This document shows positions 33,345 through 43,231 of a DNA stretch of 64,000 nucleotides, piece by piece. Source of the DNA: Phycisphaerae bacterium (GTDB taxonomy: Bacteria > Planctomycetota > Phycisphaerae > Sedimentisphaerales > Anaerobacaceae); NCBI GenBank assembly GCA_017993835.1, contig JAGOLX010000008.1, positions 48,340-112,339 of the forward strand, given 5' to 3'. Under the pieces are notes generated by a model that saw only the letters and a program-made list of their open reading frames with translations, was not told the DNA's origin and made no database searches. The stretch's first letter is position 1; each line of letters begins with the position of its first letter. Made by a program: the position numbers and the translations under genes.

Positions 33345-35111
33345 CTATCGGCCTGCGCGGGCCACATACAGGTAGTATGCTCCTCGCGAGGCGCCGTCCT
33401 CCGCGGTCAACCAAGTCTGCACTCTGACCTTGCCCGGCTCCAGCGGGATGCGGAAGACCACCTCCCTCGCCCCCTCGGGGATATCCTTCTCCAGGTCAAC
33501 ACCGCCGACCAGGATACGGGCCTTCGTCGCCCGAATCGCCTCGCCGCCGGGAATGGCGCCCTCGATGGGCTCATCCACCTCCCTCGGCCACCTCCGGAGC
33601 GCAAACTCGTACTCGCCCGCACGGGCAATCTCAATGGCCCAGAAACCGTTGCTCGCGATGCCCTGCCGGATGTGCGCCTGATTCCAGGGGAGCGGATCGG
33701 CCTCGTGCCAATCGTGGCAGGTCAATCTGGACGGATTCTCCAGGTCCGAGCCGACGACGATCTCGCAGCATTCGTCAAATCGCGAGGAGATATCTGCCCA
33801 CCATCTCTCGTAGGCCCCGCGCAGCTCATGCACGGTCTCTGCGCAGGTCTCGCTCACATCGTTCCTCTGTCCAGGGTCTGCGCCGATGTCGTAGAGTTCC
33901 TTGCCATTGACGAGCCGCCAACGGTCGGTCATGACGGCACTGCGGCGCCACTTCTGCGGGTGCTCGATGCGCTGCGAATCCGTAACGAGGACGCGATCCG
34001 GCCAGCCGGCCTCCCGCCCCCGGAGCAACGGGAGAATGCTCGCACCGTCGAACGCCACACCGACCGGGCTGGGCAGGCCGCACAGGTCGATCAGCGTTGG
34101 AAGCAGGTCGATGTGGGCCGTCAGTCGGTTCACATCCCTGCCCCCGCCCAGCTCCCCTGCCGGCCAGCGAATGAAGCACGGCACACGGTGGCCGCCGTCG
34201 TATTCGCTGCCCTTGGTCCCGCGCATGGCGGCGTTGAAGCCCTTGCCGCCCTGCAATCCGGCGGCGGTACCGTTGTCCGTCATGAAGACCACGATCGTGT
34301 TTGCTTCGAGATCCAGCGACTTGAGCCTCTCCATGAGCCGGCCCATGTTCTCGTCGAGGTTGGCAATCATGCCGTAGAACGCAGCGTTCGGGACCTCCGG
34401 CCCCCCGTACGGTGCACTGTATGCTGTGGGGACATTGTATGGGCTGTGCGGCGCATTGGGTGCGAGGTACACGAAGAACGGGCGGTCTCGATTGGCCTCG
34501 ACGAACCGCATCGCAGCGTCGAACCAGACATCGGTGCAGTAACCGCTATGCTTCTCAGGTACGCCGTTATGCCAATACGTGTCGTCGAAGTAGTCGTTGC
34601 CCCAGAAGTCGGGAGTCTGGCCGACCCCGCCGCCGCCGTGGACGAGGACTTCGTGGAAACCTCGATCATGCGGACGGAACGGGAAGTTGTCGCCGAGGTG
34701 CCACTTGCCGAAGATGCCGGTGCGGTAGTCCCGCGCCGCGAAGATGTCTGCCATGGTCACCTCATCCCGGCGCAACAGGGACCGACCCATGATCGTGTGC
34801 CAGACGCCCGTGCGGTTGCAGTAGCGTCCGGTCATGAGCGATGCCCGCGTCGGGGCGCACGTCGGCGACGCGTGGAAGTCGGTCAGGCGGGCGCTCTGCC
34901 GGCGGAGCGCATCGAGGTTCGGAGTGCGGAGAATCGGATTACCGTGACAACTCAGGTCGCCGTACCCCTGGTCATCCGTGACGACCAGGATGACGTTGGG
35001 CGGCCTGGTCTTCTCTATAGACCGAGCCGTCGTGGAACTCTGCCCAACGGAGCCGACCAGAGTCCAGCCCCCTGCTGTGCCAAGCACTTTGAGGAATTGC
35101 CTTCTGTACAC
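33345..35111 (-). CDS. Tat-exported type I sulfatase
   Basis: 588 residues. A twin-arginine leader (RRQFLKVLGTAGG) suggests folded export. The sulfatase domain has the metal aspartates TDDQGYGD (about 45-52), the formylglycine motif CAPTRASLMTG with Cys 85, GKWHLGD and FMTDNGT. The Cys must be oxidised by a formylglycine-generating or anaerobic maturase, not seen in the window. The last 150 residues form an extra beta-rich module after the sulfatase fold. Likely removes sulfate esters from polysaccharides; the exact sugar is unknown. GTG start at 35111 has AAGGAGGAG upstream. Confidence 0.92.
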   Translation of the reverse strand: MYRRQFLKVLGTAGGWTLVGSVGQSSTTARSIEKTRPPNVILVVTDDQGYGDLSCHGNPILRTPNLDALRRQSARLTDFHASPTCAPTRASLMTGRYCNRTGVWHTIMGRSLLRRDEVTMADIFAARDYRTGIFGKWHLGDNFPFRPHDRGFHEVLVHGGGGVGQTPDFWGNDYFDDTYWHNGVPEKHSGYCTDVWFDAAMRFVEANRDRPFFVYLAPNAPHSPYNVPTAYSAPYGGPEVPNAAFYGMIANLDENMGRLMERLKSLDLEANTIVVFMTDNGTAAGLQGGKGFNAAMRGTKGSEYDGGHRVPCFIRWPAGELGGGRDVNRLTAHIDLLPTLIDLCGLPSPVGVAFDGASILPLLRGREAGWPDRVLVTDSQRIEHPQKWRRSAVMTDRWRLVNGKELYDIGADPGQRNDVSETCAETVHELRGAYERWWADISSRFDECCEIVVGSDLENPSRLTCHDWHEADPLPWNQAHIRQGIASNGFWAIEIARAGEYEFALRRWPREVDEPIEGAIPGGEAIRATKARILVGGVDLEKDIPEGAREVVFRIPLEPGKVRVQTWLTAEDGASRGAYYLYVARAGR

Positions 35112-35147
35112 GCGGCTCCTCCTTGTGTTATCCTCCCATCTTCGCGG

Positions 35148-36374
35148 TCAGGCGGCGGCTACCGGACCGAGGACGCACTGCGTGTGACTGCGAAGATCGA
35201 TCTCCCCAATGAGACGATTGACGTCCTCGACGCGGACGGCCTTGATCGCCTCGACATCCTGCTCGATGGGACGGTACTCGCCCAGGTACATCCAGTTGAA
35301 GCCCAGGTCCACCAACCGGCCCATCGGCAGCTCGTTCTTGAGCACCAGGGCGCTGAGGACCTTGTTTCGGGCCTTCACCAGCTCCTCCTCGCGCACACCG
35401 TGGGAGACCACATCGCTGAAAATGCCCTCCACAATGCCCAGGATCTTCCCAACGTTGGGCGTGCCGCAGCGGAAGTAGCTGCAAAACGCGCCGGTCCCAT
35501 CCATCGGGCTGAAGTGCATCGATGCCTCTTCCGTGAGGGCCTTGTCGACCAGGTCCCAATAGAACCGAGACCCATAGTCGTCGCCGATGATCACGCTCAG
35601 CAGTGATGCCGCGAAGCGACGCGGATCCTGGGCGGAAACGCCCGCGTGCATCAGGCAGATGTGCTCGCGTTTGAGGTTCGCCTTCTCGACGCGCGTCGAT
35701 TGCCTGGTGCCCTCGAAGTGGGCCAGCGGGCGTTCCGCCGGCTGGGTTGTCCATCCGCGGGAGGCTGTTTCCACGGTCTCGCAAAAGCGGTCCCAGTCCA
35801 AATTGCCCGTGCAGGCCACGACCATGTTGTTCGGCACATAGCGACGGGCGAAATACTCGCGCATCTGCCCGGCCGTCAGAGCTTCCACGCTCTCGACCAC
35901 CCCCAGAACACTGTAGCCGCACGGGTGATCCCCGAAGTGCAGGCTCCGACAGCGGTCCATCACGTCGAACGTCGGCGTATCCTGGTACATTGCGATCTCT
36001 TCTTTGATGACGTTCTTCTCAATCGCGAAATCGTCATCGCGCAGGGCCGGACGCATCAGCTCACCCCAGAGCCCCGTGATCTCGATCAGGTACTCCGGAA
36101 GCACCGCGGCATAGAAGACCGTCTGCTCCTCGCTGGTGAAGGCGTTGAACTGTGCCCCGCGCCGGTCGAAGGCTTCGTTCACCTCCAACGCGCTGAGCCG
36201 GCCGGTGCCCTTGAACAGCATGTGCTCGAGGAAGTGGGATACGCCGTTGATCTGCGGCGTCTCGTCTCTCGCCCCCGTCCGGACGAAGTATCCGACCGCC
36301 GCGGATTTGGCCGAGGGGTTGATCTCGCCGATCAGGACCAAACCGTTCGATAGTATCTTCTGCTTGAATTGCAT
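35148..36374 (-). CDS. M16 zinc protease, catalytic subunit
   Basis: About 408 residues, an inverzincin. The inverted zinc motif HFLEH is at 47-51, with the third ligand Glu in NVIKEEIAMYQD. The C-terminal half has a typical M16 second fold (KREHICLMHAGV). M16 enzymes work as two-domain clamshells; a partner M16 protein lies directly upstream with a 4-base gap, so the two should form a heterodimer like mitochondrial processing peptidase. The frame opens far upstream inside the partner gene, but ATG 36374 begins the conserved sequence. Confidence 0.92.
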   Translation of the reverse strand: MQFKQKILSNGLVLIGEINPSAKSAAVGYFVRTGARDETPQINGVSHFLEHMLFKGTGRLSALEVNEAFDRRGAQFNAFTSEEQTVFYAAVLPEYLIEITGLWGELMRPALRDDDFAIEKNVIKEEIAMYQDTPTFDVMDRCRSLHFGDHPCGYSVLGVVESVEALTAGQMREYFARRYVPNNMVVACTGNLDWDRFCETVETASRGWTTQPAERPLAHFEGTRQSTRVEKANLKREHICLMHAGVSAQDPRRFAASLLSVIIGDDYGSRFYWDLVDKALTEEASMHFSPMDGTGAFCSYFRCGTPNVGKILGIVEGIFSDVVSHGVREEELVKARNKVLSALVLKNELPMGRLVDLGFNWMYLGEYRPIEQDVEAIKAVRVEDVNRLIGEIDLRSHTQCVLGPVAAA

Positions 36375-36378
36375 GGCG

Positions 36379-37611
36379 TTATCCGACACGAACCTCTTTG
36401 GGACCGATGGTGACGACCGTGTACTCTTCGAAGGGCCGGCTCCGGAGGAACCCCAGCACGGACTCGACCGACGTGGCTTCGATGCGCTCCTTGATCTCAT
36501 CCAGCGGACGGACCCGGCCGAGCATGTAGTAGTCACCGCCGATCGAGCCGGCCCGGCTGCCTGACGATTCGCTCTGGAGAATCACGCTGGACTTCAGGCC
36601 GATCTTGGCCCGGACCAGTTCCTCCTCGCCGATCCCCTCGGCAAGCCGCTGGAACTCGCCGACGATCACGTCGAGCGTTTCCTGGGCCTTATCGGGCGTC
36701 GTGCCCGCATAGCAGAGGATTCCCGCGGCCTCCTTGAGCGAATGGTACTTGGCACCGATCGCGTAGCACAGGCCGCGTTTCTCGCGGACCTCGGTGAACA
36801 GGCGGGAGCTCATACTGCCCGAGAGCACGGAGACCGCCATGCGGGCGTTGTAGTAATCGTCATCGACGAACCGGGCCGTGTCGGTCATCAGGCCGATGTG
36901 GACCTGCGCTCCGTCGTGCGGAATGTGCGTGTAACGAGGCCCCCGCGACTTGGTTCTGCGAGGCCCCAGCTTCTTGCCGTCGCTGGCGCCGAAGGCCCCT
37001 TCGAGCTGCCGACAGACGGAGTCGAAATCGTACTTGCCCGCGACGCTGAAGATGGTCCTCGGGACATTCAGGTAGTCCTTCGCGATGCGCCGGCCTTTCT
37101 GGGCGGTCAGCTTCTCCAAGTCTTCGACCTCCCCCATCGTGCTGCGTCCAAACGGATCGCCGTAGAATCGCTTCCGCAGCTCGATCGTGACCCGCTGGCG
37201 GGGCTCGTCGTCCAGCGAAGCCAGCTCCTCCGCGATCAGTTGTCGGGCCGGCTCGAACTGCTCGTCGCTCAGATGGGGATTGAGTATGACGTCCGCATAG
37301 ATCGCCAGGGCCTCCGCCAGGTTGCTCGCCTCCAAGGCGCCGCCGAGATAGAGGTGCGAACTGCCGATGGAGGTGGACCGCTGCACGCCGAGCCCGTCCA
37401 GGGCGTCGCCCAGCGCTCGACTGTCCCGCGATCCGGCCCCGCGAAAGATCCACTCCGATAGGACGTTGGACGCGCCGCAGCAGCCCGACGGCATCCAGAC
37501 CACTCCCGCGGGCAGCATGAAGTCGAACGACACCGACTCCACCCCCGCCATCGGCTCGCCCAACAGGACCATGCCGTTGGACATCATATAGGTATCGATC
37601 CGTTGCTGCAT
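36379..37611 (-). CDS. M16-family protein without zinc site, partner subunit
   Basis: About 410 residues with the M16 fold throughout, but where the zinc motif should stand it reads VLSEWIFRGAG, so both histidines are gone and it cannot hydrolyse alone. It keeps the C-terminal SSRLFTEVREKRGLCYAIGA, whose Arg/Tyr pair completes the active site of the partner subunit in heterodimeric M16 proteases. It is therefore predicted to be the non-catalytic half of the pair with the downstream gene. AGGA lies 5 bases before ATG 37611; a start two codons upstream is possible. Confidence 0.88.
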   Translation of the reverse strand: MQQRIDTYMMSNGMVLLGEPMAGVESVSFDFMLPAGVVWMPSGCCGASNVLSEWIFRGAGSRDSRALGDALDGLGVQRSTSIGSSHLYLGGALEASNLAEALAIYADVILNPHLSDEQFEPARQLIAEELASLDDEPRQRVTIELRKRFYGDPFGRSTMGEVEDLEKLTAQKGRRIAKDYLNVPRTIFSVAGKYDFDSVCRQLEGAFGASDGKKLGPRRTKSRGPRYTHIPHDGAQVHIGLMTDTARFVDDDYYNARMAVSVLSGSMSSRLFTEVREKRGLCYAIGAKYHSLKEAAGILCYAGTTPDKAQETLDVIVGEFQRLAEGIGEEELVRAKIGLKSSVILQSESSGSRAGSIGGDYYMLGRVRPLDEIKERIEATSVESVLGFLRSRPFEEYTVVTIGPKEVRVG

Positions 37612-37679
37612 AAACATCCTGCACAGAGTAGAAGGGGCTCCCGCCCACGCTTTTTTCGTGGATGCTCCCCGCGTCAGTC

Positions 37680-40600
37680 CTACGCCGCCGCGGTTTCGCT
37701 GCTGTACTCGTCGAAACGGACCGCGATCTTCTTGCTGACGCCCTGCTGCTGCATCGTGACCCCGAAGAGCGTCTGCGCGACGCTCATCGTCCGTTTGGAG
37801 TGCGTAACCACGATGAACTGGCTGTCGATGCCGAAGTCCCGCAGGAGCATGGTGAATCGCTCGTTGTTCGCCTCGTCCAGGGCCGCATCCACCTCGTCGA
37901 GGAACAGGAACGGCGAAGGTTTGGCCCGGAAGACCGCGAACAACAGGGCCATCGCAGTCATTGATTTCTCGCCTCCACTGAGCAACGAGATGCTCCTCGT
38001 CTCCTTGCCCGGCGGCTTGGCAATCACTTCGATGCCCGCTTCCAGCACGTCGTCGGACTCCTCCAGGACGATATCGGCCTTGCCGCCACCGAAAAGCTTG
38101 CGGAAGATCTGTTGAAAGTTCGTCCGGATCTGCTCGAAGGTCTCGACGAACCGCTCGCGGCTCTGCTTGTTGAGCTTCGCGATGAGCTGCTGGAGCTGGT
38201 CCTTGCTCTCGGTGAGATCCTGGACCTGATTGGCCAGGAAGTTGTGACGTTCCTCCAGGGTGTCCTGCTCGGCGATCGCGTCGAGGTTCACGTTGCCCAG
38301 GCGCTCGATCTTGCCGCGAAGCTCGGCGATCTCGTTCTTGACCTGTTCCCAGTTCACGTCGCCGACCGTATGGGTTCCAAACGTCTGGGCGAGGTCGATC
38401 TGAAGCTCCTCCTTCACGCGGTCGATCAGATCCTGCTGGCGGACCTGCAGTTGCCCGAGCTCGACTCGCAGTTCGTTGATCTTGTTCTCGACCTCGGCCC
38501 TGCGGACCCGCGTCGCGCGCACGACGTCCTCCTTGCGCTTCTGCTCGGCCACCAGCGTCTCCAGTTGCTCGCGCAGCGTCCGATTGCTCTGCTGGGCGGC
38601 TTCCTTCTCGACGTACGCTTCGGACACGGCGGCTTCACAGCTCAGGATATCCCTCTGGGCCTCGATGAACTGGTCGGCGCCGACACGAACCGCCTCCTCG
38701 ACGCCCGCCAGACTCCGGAGACTTGCCTGCATCTGACTCTGGAGACGTTCCATGATCTGGCGCAGACCCTTCTGCTGCTCGAGCGCCTGGCCGAGCTGCA
38801 CCTTCAGGTCGGTCAGATCCTGCATCCGGTCCTGTTGCTGGCCGCGAAGCTCCCCGTAGCGGTCCTCCAGAACGGCAATCCTCGCCTTTCGCTCGTTATT
38901 GACGGTCTCCAGCTCCGTGAGACGCTGTTTGGAGTCATACTCCCTCTGCACCGACTGGGCGATCTGGGCCTCGAGCGAATCGATCTCGCCGGCGATGAGC
39001 GGTTCCTCCTCTTTGAGGCGTTTGATGTCCCGCTCGTACACGCCCAGCTTCGAGTGGACCTGCGTCTTCTCCGTGCTGGCCTCGTAGATCGCGGTGCGCA
39101 GCTCCTTGCACAGCTTCTCGAGATGGGTCTTGTTCTGGCTGTTGTGCCGGATTTGCTCTTCCTGGCGGGCGATCTGGTCGTTGAGAGTCGCGATGCTCGC
39201 CTCCAACTGCTCGATCCGGCTTCGGCGGGAGATCAGACCGGTCGCCTTGCCCAGGGGTCCGAGGCGAAGCACACCGTCGGCGCCGAGGCATTCGCCGTTG
39301 AGCGTCACGAAGCTGTAGCCGTCCCGCGCCAGACACGAAAGCTGCAGGGCCGCATCCAGCGAATCCACGAGAAGGGTCTTGCCCAGCAGGCTCCAGGCCA
39401 GTCTCGCGTAACGACTGTCACATCGGATGAACTCGACGAGCCGCCCTCGAACGGATGGGTACTTCGCCAGATCCAGGTCATCCACGAACGGCTCGACCCG
39501 GTCCAGACCGCGGAAATGGACGCGACCTTCGAGGCTCGACAGATCGGGCCATTCGCCCAGCAGTCTGGCCGTGTCCTTGACCAGCAGGACATCCGTGAGT
39601 CCTTCCAGCGCCGCCTCGACGGCGGCTGCATACTGGACATCGGTGCCGATCTTCTCCGCGAGGATCCCGTCGATATCGTCCCGCCGAGTGCTCTCATCCT
39701 TCTGAGACCGGACGATGTTCTTGACCGCGTTGCCCAACCCCTCGTAGCGGCGTTCCATATCCGCCAGCACCGCCAGCTCACTGCTCAGCGCGCTGCGGGC
39801 CTCCTTGTCGGCGGACAGACGCCTGCCGCCTTCCGAAATCTCTTTTTCGGTTTCCTCGGTGTTCTGCCGCTTGGCTTCCAGATTGCGTTCCAGTTCTTCG
39901 AGAACCCGCACGATGTCGGCAAGACGGGCGTTGTGCTGCGCCTTCTCGGTCAGCAGCCGCTCGACCTCCGCCTTGGCGGTCTGGGCCCGCCCGGCCAGAC
40001 GTTCCCGCTGATTCGACAGGTTGCTCCGGTAGTTCGAGAGGCTCTGAATCTCGTTGTGAAGCTGTGCCGTCCGGCGGACGATGTCGATGATACCTGACTT
40101 CTCATCCTCCAATTCCGCCTGCAACGATCGCAACTGGATCTCCACCTCCTGCACGATCTTCTGGATGCCAGCGATGGCGTCGTTCTTCTGCGCGACCGTT
40201 CGGTCGCTGGCGGCCAGACCATCCCGGTGGCTCTCCAGGTCTCGCTTTAAAGCGTCGCCCTGGGCCCGAAGCCTCTCGATTTCCTGCGAGGCGGTGTTCT
40301 TGCGTTGCTCCAGCTCGACGATGCGAGATCGCAGGAACTCGATCCGTTGGAGTTTCTGATCGATCCTGCTCTGGATGGCCACGAGCGAGTTGCCGGTTTC
40401 GCTGAGACGGTGCTCGCGGTCCAGGATCTCGTTGCCGAGCCGGCTCAGTTCGGCCTCGGCGCCCGCCTCCTGGGCCACCGCGGCGGACAGCAGTTCCTCC
40501 TGCTCGCACAGAGTCGCCGACCTCGCATCGAGCTGCTCCTTGTTCTTGCCGTACTCGACGAGCGAGAAGTTCACCTGAAGCTCTTTGAGACGCTGGCTGT

Positions 40601-41264
40601 ACTCCAGATAGTTGCGCGCCTTGCCCGCCTGGAGCTTGACGCTGCGGAGCCGCTTGCCCACTTCGGACAGGATGTCCGCCAGGCGAAGCAGGTTCTGCTC
40701 GGTCCGTTCGAGCTTGCGGAGTGCCTCCTTCTTGTGGGCCTTGTACTTGCTGATGCCCGCTGCTTCCTCGAAGACGAGCCGGCGGTCCTGCTTGGAGGCG
40801 CTGACCAGTTGATCGACCTGTCCCTGCTCAATGATCGAGTAGGCCCGCGTGGCGACGCCGGTGTCCATGAACAGCTCGCGGACGTCCTTGAGACGGGACA
40901 GCTTGCCGTTGATGCGGTACTCACAGTCGCCGCTGCGGTAGATCCGCCGGGAGATCTGGACCTGCTCGGTGTCGATGGGCAGTCGGCCGCCGGCACTGCC
41001 CTGCGGATTCGAAAGCACCAGTGTCACCTCGGCGGAGCCCATGGGCTTCCGACTGCCGCTGCCGCTGAAGATCACATCGGCCATCTGGTCGCTGCGGAGG
41101 CTCTTGAGCTTCTGCTCGCCGAGCACCCATTTGACCGCATCGACCACGTTGCTCTTGCCGCAACCGTTGGGCCCCACAATCCCGGTGATCCTGGCATCAA
41201 AATCGAACTCCGTCTTATCCGCAAAACTCTTGAATCCGTCGAGTATGATCTTCTCAAGTCGCAT
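37680..41264 (-). CDS. smc: Chromosome segregation protein SMC
   Basis: 1194 residues. Walker A GPNGCGKSN at 31-39, a long coiled coil (about 165-510), a hinge (about 515-650, TDVQYAAAVEAALEGL and FVTLNGECLGADG), a second coiled coil, then the signature SLLSGGEKSMTAMALLFA and Walker B PSPFLFLDEVDAALD at the C-terminus. SMC dimers organise and segregate the chromosome, usually with ScpA and ScpB, which are not here. Length matches bacterial SMC. Between smc and the next gene downstream there is a GC-rich hairpin (about 37630-37670) without a clean T-run. Confidence 0.97.
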   Translation of the reverse strand: MRLEKIILDGFKSFADKTEFDFDARITGIVGPNGCGKSNVVDAVKWVLGEQKLKSLRSDQMADVIFSGSGSRKPMGSAEVTLVLSNPQGSAGGRLPIDTEQVQISRRIYRSGDCEYRINGKLSRLKDVRELFMDTGVATRAYSIIEQGQVDQLVSASKQDRRLVFEEAAGISKYKAHKKEALRKLERTEQNLLRLADILSEVGKRLRSVKLQAGKARNYLEYSQRLKELQVNFSLVEYGKNKEQLDARSATLCEQEELLSAAVAQEAGAEAELSRLGNEILDREHRLSETGNSLVAIQSRIDQKLQRIEFLRSRIVELEQRKNTASQEIERLRAQGDALKRDLESHRDGLAASDRTVAQKNDAIAGIQKIVQEVEIQLRSLQAELEDEKSGIIDIVRRTAQLHNEIQSLSNYRSNLSNQRERLAGRAQTAKAEVERLLTEKAQHNARLADIVRVLEELERNLEAKRQNTEETEKEISEGGRRLSADKEARSALSSELAVLADMERRYEGLGNAVKNIVRSQKDESTRRDDIDGILAEKIGTDVQYAAAVEAALEGLTDVLLVKDTARLLGEWPDLSSLEGRVHFRGLDRVEPFVDDLDLAKYPSVRGRLVEFIRCDSRYARLAWSLLGKTLLVDSLDAALQLSCLARDGYSFVTLNGECLGADGVLRLGPLGKATGLISRRSRIEQLEASIATLNDQIARQEEQIRHNSQNKTHLEKLCKELRTAIYEASTEKTQVHSKLGVYERDIKRLKEEEPLIAGEIDSLEAQIAQSVQREYDSKQRLTELETVNNERKARIAVLEDRYGELRGQQQDRMQDLTDLKVQLGQALEQQKGLRQIMERLQSQMQASLRSLAGVEEAVRVGADQFIEAQRDILSCEAAVSEAYVEKEAAQQSNRTLREQLETLVAEQKRKEDVVRATRVRRAEVENKINELRVELGQLQVRQQDLIDRVKEELQIDLAQTFGTHTVGDVNWEQVKNEIAELRGKIERLGNVNLDAIAEQDTLEERHNFLANQVQDLTESKDQLQQLIAKLNKQSRERFVETFEQIRTNFQQIFRKLFGGGKADIVLEESDDVLEAGIEVIAKPPGKETRSISLLSGGEKSMTAMALLFAVFRAKPSPFLFLDEVDAALDEANNERFTMLLRDFGIDSQFIVVTHSKRTMSVAQTLFGVTMQQQGVSKKIAVRFDEYSSETAAA

Positions 41265-41357
41265 GGCCTACCCAAATCATCCTGACTACCACGTGGACAC
41301 CCATCCTTCGCGCCGCCGGCTCAGCACGGCATGTCTTTATTATCGGCCTTACCGCCG

Positions 41358-42986
41358 TCATTTCTTCACAGGAAGACCCATTTTCCCAGGGGGTCCCGGC
41401 CAGAACTCGGCGGCCACGCCTCCCTTGGCCACCAGTCGTTCCAGAATCACCATAATCTCCTCGTAAGAGGCCCCCACGCCGCGAAGTCCGCCGCCACCTC
41501 CGGCGGTTATCTCCCCCCCGAGCGCACGGACGATCTCGCCGACGTCGAAGCCGGCCCGGACCGGACCCACAATGCCGGGACGAGTCGGATGCGTGCGCGC
41601 AATGGACACGTGGTCCTGCTCCTGGCGGGCATTGACCACGATCGATTGATCCTGGGATTCCACAAAAAGGCTGTTACTACATTTCAAGGGAGCGCCGAAC
41701 AGAACGATCCGCGGATCGCCGCTGCGCGACACGAAGATCGCTCGCCGATCCGTCTGGACAACCTGTTCGAGATGGAAACTGCGACCCACGACTTCCTTGC
41801 TGACCGCGGGATCATCGAGGCGGCGAAGGTGCTCGTAGGCAGCCAGCACCATGGCCGCATCCCCGTCTCGCAGCAGTCGCCTCGCGAGAGCCAAAGCATC
41901 GTTTCGTTTGGCCGAAGCCATGATCGCATCGAACGCCTCTACGCGGAACGGGGACTTCGAGTCCACCGCCAGTTCCCGGAGCGTCGCGTACCCGCGGTCA
42001 TCCCCCAGCCCGAGGACACACCGTCCGGCCCGCAGACGGACCTCCGCCTCGGGCGAGGTCAGAAGCGTCCCGAACTTGTCCAGGCCCTCCCGCCCGAGCG
42101 CTTCGAGAGCGATCTCGGCATTCTCGCTGTCTCCACCTACGGCCAGCAGACGAACGAGCGCGTCGATTCTGGCGTTGGACAGTTCCTGCGTGACTTCCAC
42201 ATAAGTCGCGCGAACCATCGCGAGGAATCGCTCCTTGCGCCACAGGTACTCCGGTGGAATCTGCAGGTGGATGTCCCGATTCGACATCGCCCTGGCGACG
42301 TTGGGGCCATAGCGTTCGCTCAGGCGATTGCGAATCGCGCTGGCCACACGATAGTCGGCACGACGCAGCCGCAGCAGCGTGCTGTACTCATAGAGGGTCC
42401 GACCACCGCCCAGAATATTGCCGCGTCTGGGATCGACGTCGCCGGAGGAGAGGGGATCGATGAACACGGCCCCGCTGACGGTCGCCAACGGTTTCGTGTC
42501 CGCGCCGAACGTGCCCTCGGACACGAGTTCGGCGCGGTTCAGCCAGCCGCCGCGAATCGAAGTCGCCTCCGAACCCTCGATCAGAGAGACCTGGACGTCG
42601 AAATGGTCGCTGACCGAGGGAACCGCCGGAAGCACCCCGCGAAGAAGGACGACCGCCGTGTTCTTGCTCTCCAGCAGCTTGTCCAGATCCGCCTTCTCCG
42701 TGGGCAATTGCGTCAGGATGTACTGCTTGAGGTAAGCCCGGAGTCGCGGCGGGCAATACGCCGAGCCCGTGCCTCGCAGCCCGACCACGAGGCCGACTCC
42801 CTCAATCGCCATCGCATCGCTCTTAGGCATGTCGGCCAGAGAACCCACGGTAGCCCCCAGATCGAGGGAAGCCACCGATGCGGCCTCCGCGCCACCGGCC
42901 GTCTTCCGTTCTCTGTGGCAGCCGACCATCGCCAGAGTTGCGATCAGGCCCGACCAGAACAGGATCTTCCAACCAAGATCTCTCAT
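41358..42986 (-). CDS. FlgI-like lipoprotein with HEAT-like insert
   Basis: About 542 residues. The signal peptide ends in lipobox MVGC (Cys about 23). The N-terminal part resembles flagellar P-ring protein FlgI (GVGLVVGLRGTGS, SKNTAVVLLRGVLPAV, HFDVQVSLIEGSEATSIRGG). About 260-390 is built of helical pairs typical of HEAT repeats (EIALEALGREGLDKFG, EVRLRAGRCVLGLGD, RVEAFDAIMASAKRND). The C-terminus returns to a FlgI-like end (GASYEEIMVILERLVAKGGVAAEF). No flagellar gene is nearby, so this is probably a repurposed ring-forming envelope protein. An upstream GTG (43028) would add 14 residues before the signal peptide. Confidence 0.75.
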   Translation of the reverse strand: MRDLGWKILFWSGLIATLAMVGCHRERKTAGGAEAASVASLDLGATVGSLADMPKSDAMAIEGVGLVVGLRGTGSAYCPPRLRAYLKQYILTQLPTEKADLDKLLESKNTAVVLLRGVLPAVPSVSDHFDVQVSLIEGSEATSIRGGWLNRAELVSEGTFGADTKPLATVSGAVFIDPLSSGDVDPRRGNILGGGRTLYEYSTLLRLRRADYRVASAIRNRLSERYGPNVARAMSNRDIHLQIPPEYLWRKERFLAMVRATYVEVTQELSNARIDALVRLLAVGGDSENAEIALEALGREGLDKFGTLLTSPEAEVRLRAGRCVLGLGDDRGYATLRELAVDSKSPFRVEAFDAIMASAKRNDALALARRLLRDGDAAMVLAAYEHLRRLDDPAVSKEVVGRSFHLEQVVQTDRRAIFVSRSGDPRIVLFGAPLKCSNSLFVESQDQSIVVNARQEQDHVSIARTHPTRPGIVGPVRAGFDVGEIVRALGGEITAGGGGGLRGVGASYEEIMVILERLVAKGGVAAEFWPGPPGKMGLPVKK

Positions 42987-43036
42987 AGCAGGATACCGCC
43001 AAACAGACAGGATACAGATCCAATACACGTGCAGTA

Positions 43037-43065
43037 ATCATAGGCCCTTATGGGACTATCGTCAA
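43037..43065 (-). promoter_or_regulatory. Sigma70-type promoter of the FlgI-like gene
   Basis: Minus strand: -35 TTGACG, 17-base spacer, -10 TATGAT, ending about 50 bases before the ATG at 42986. Both boxes are strong. Confidence 0.7.
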
Positions 43066-43147
43066 GGCCGGTTCTTCAACAACCCCCTGCGAAATCAAAG
43101 TCGCCGCGTTCGCCTCCTGGAAGCAGGGGCAATTGCGCGATATAAGC

Positions 43148-43176
43148 TTGATTTGTGGCTCCCTTTGGCGTACTCT
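43148..43176 (+). promoter_or_regulatory. Promoter of the small lipoprotein gene
   Basis: -35 TTGATT, 17-base spacer, -10 TACTCT, 56 bases upstream of the ATG at 43232. With the divergent promoter at 43037-43065 it makes a compact back-to-back pair. Confidence 0.5.
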
Positions 43177-43231
43177 GGCCGGCTCATCAAGAATGAAATC
43201 CTGTCATGGTCTTTGGGAAAGGGGTTCAGAT

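Noticed and set aside
37630-37679. Terminator-like hairpin after smc
   Set aside because: Good pairing (CCACG/CGTGG and GGGG/CCCC) but no T-run on the transcribed strand, so not listed as a terminator.
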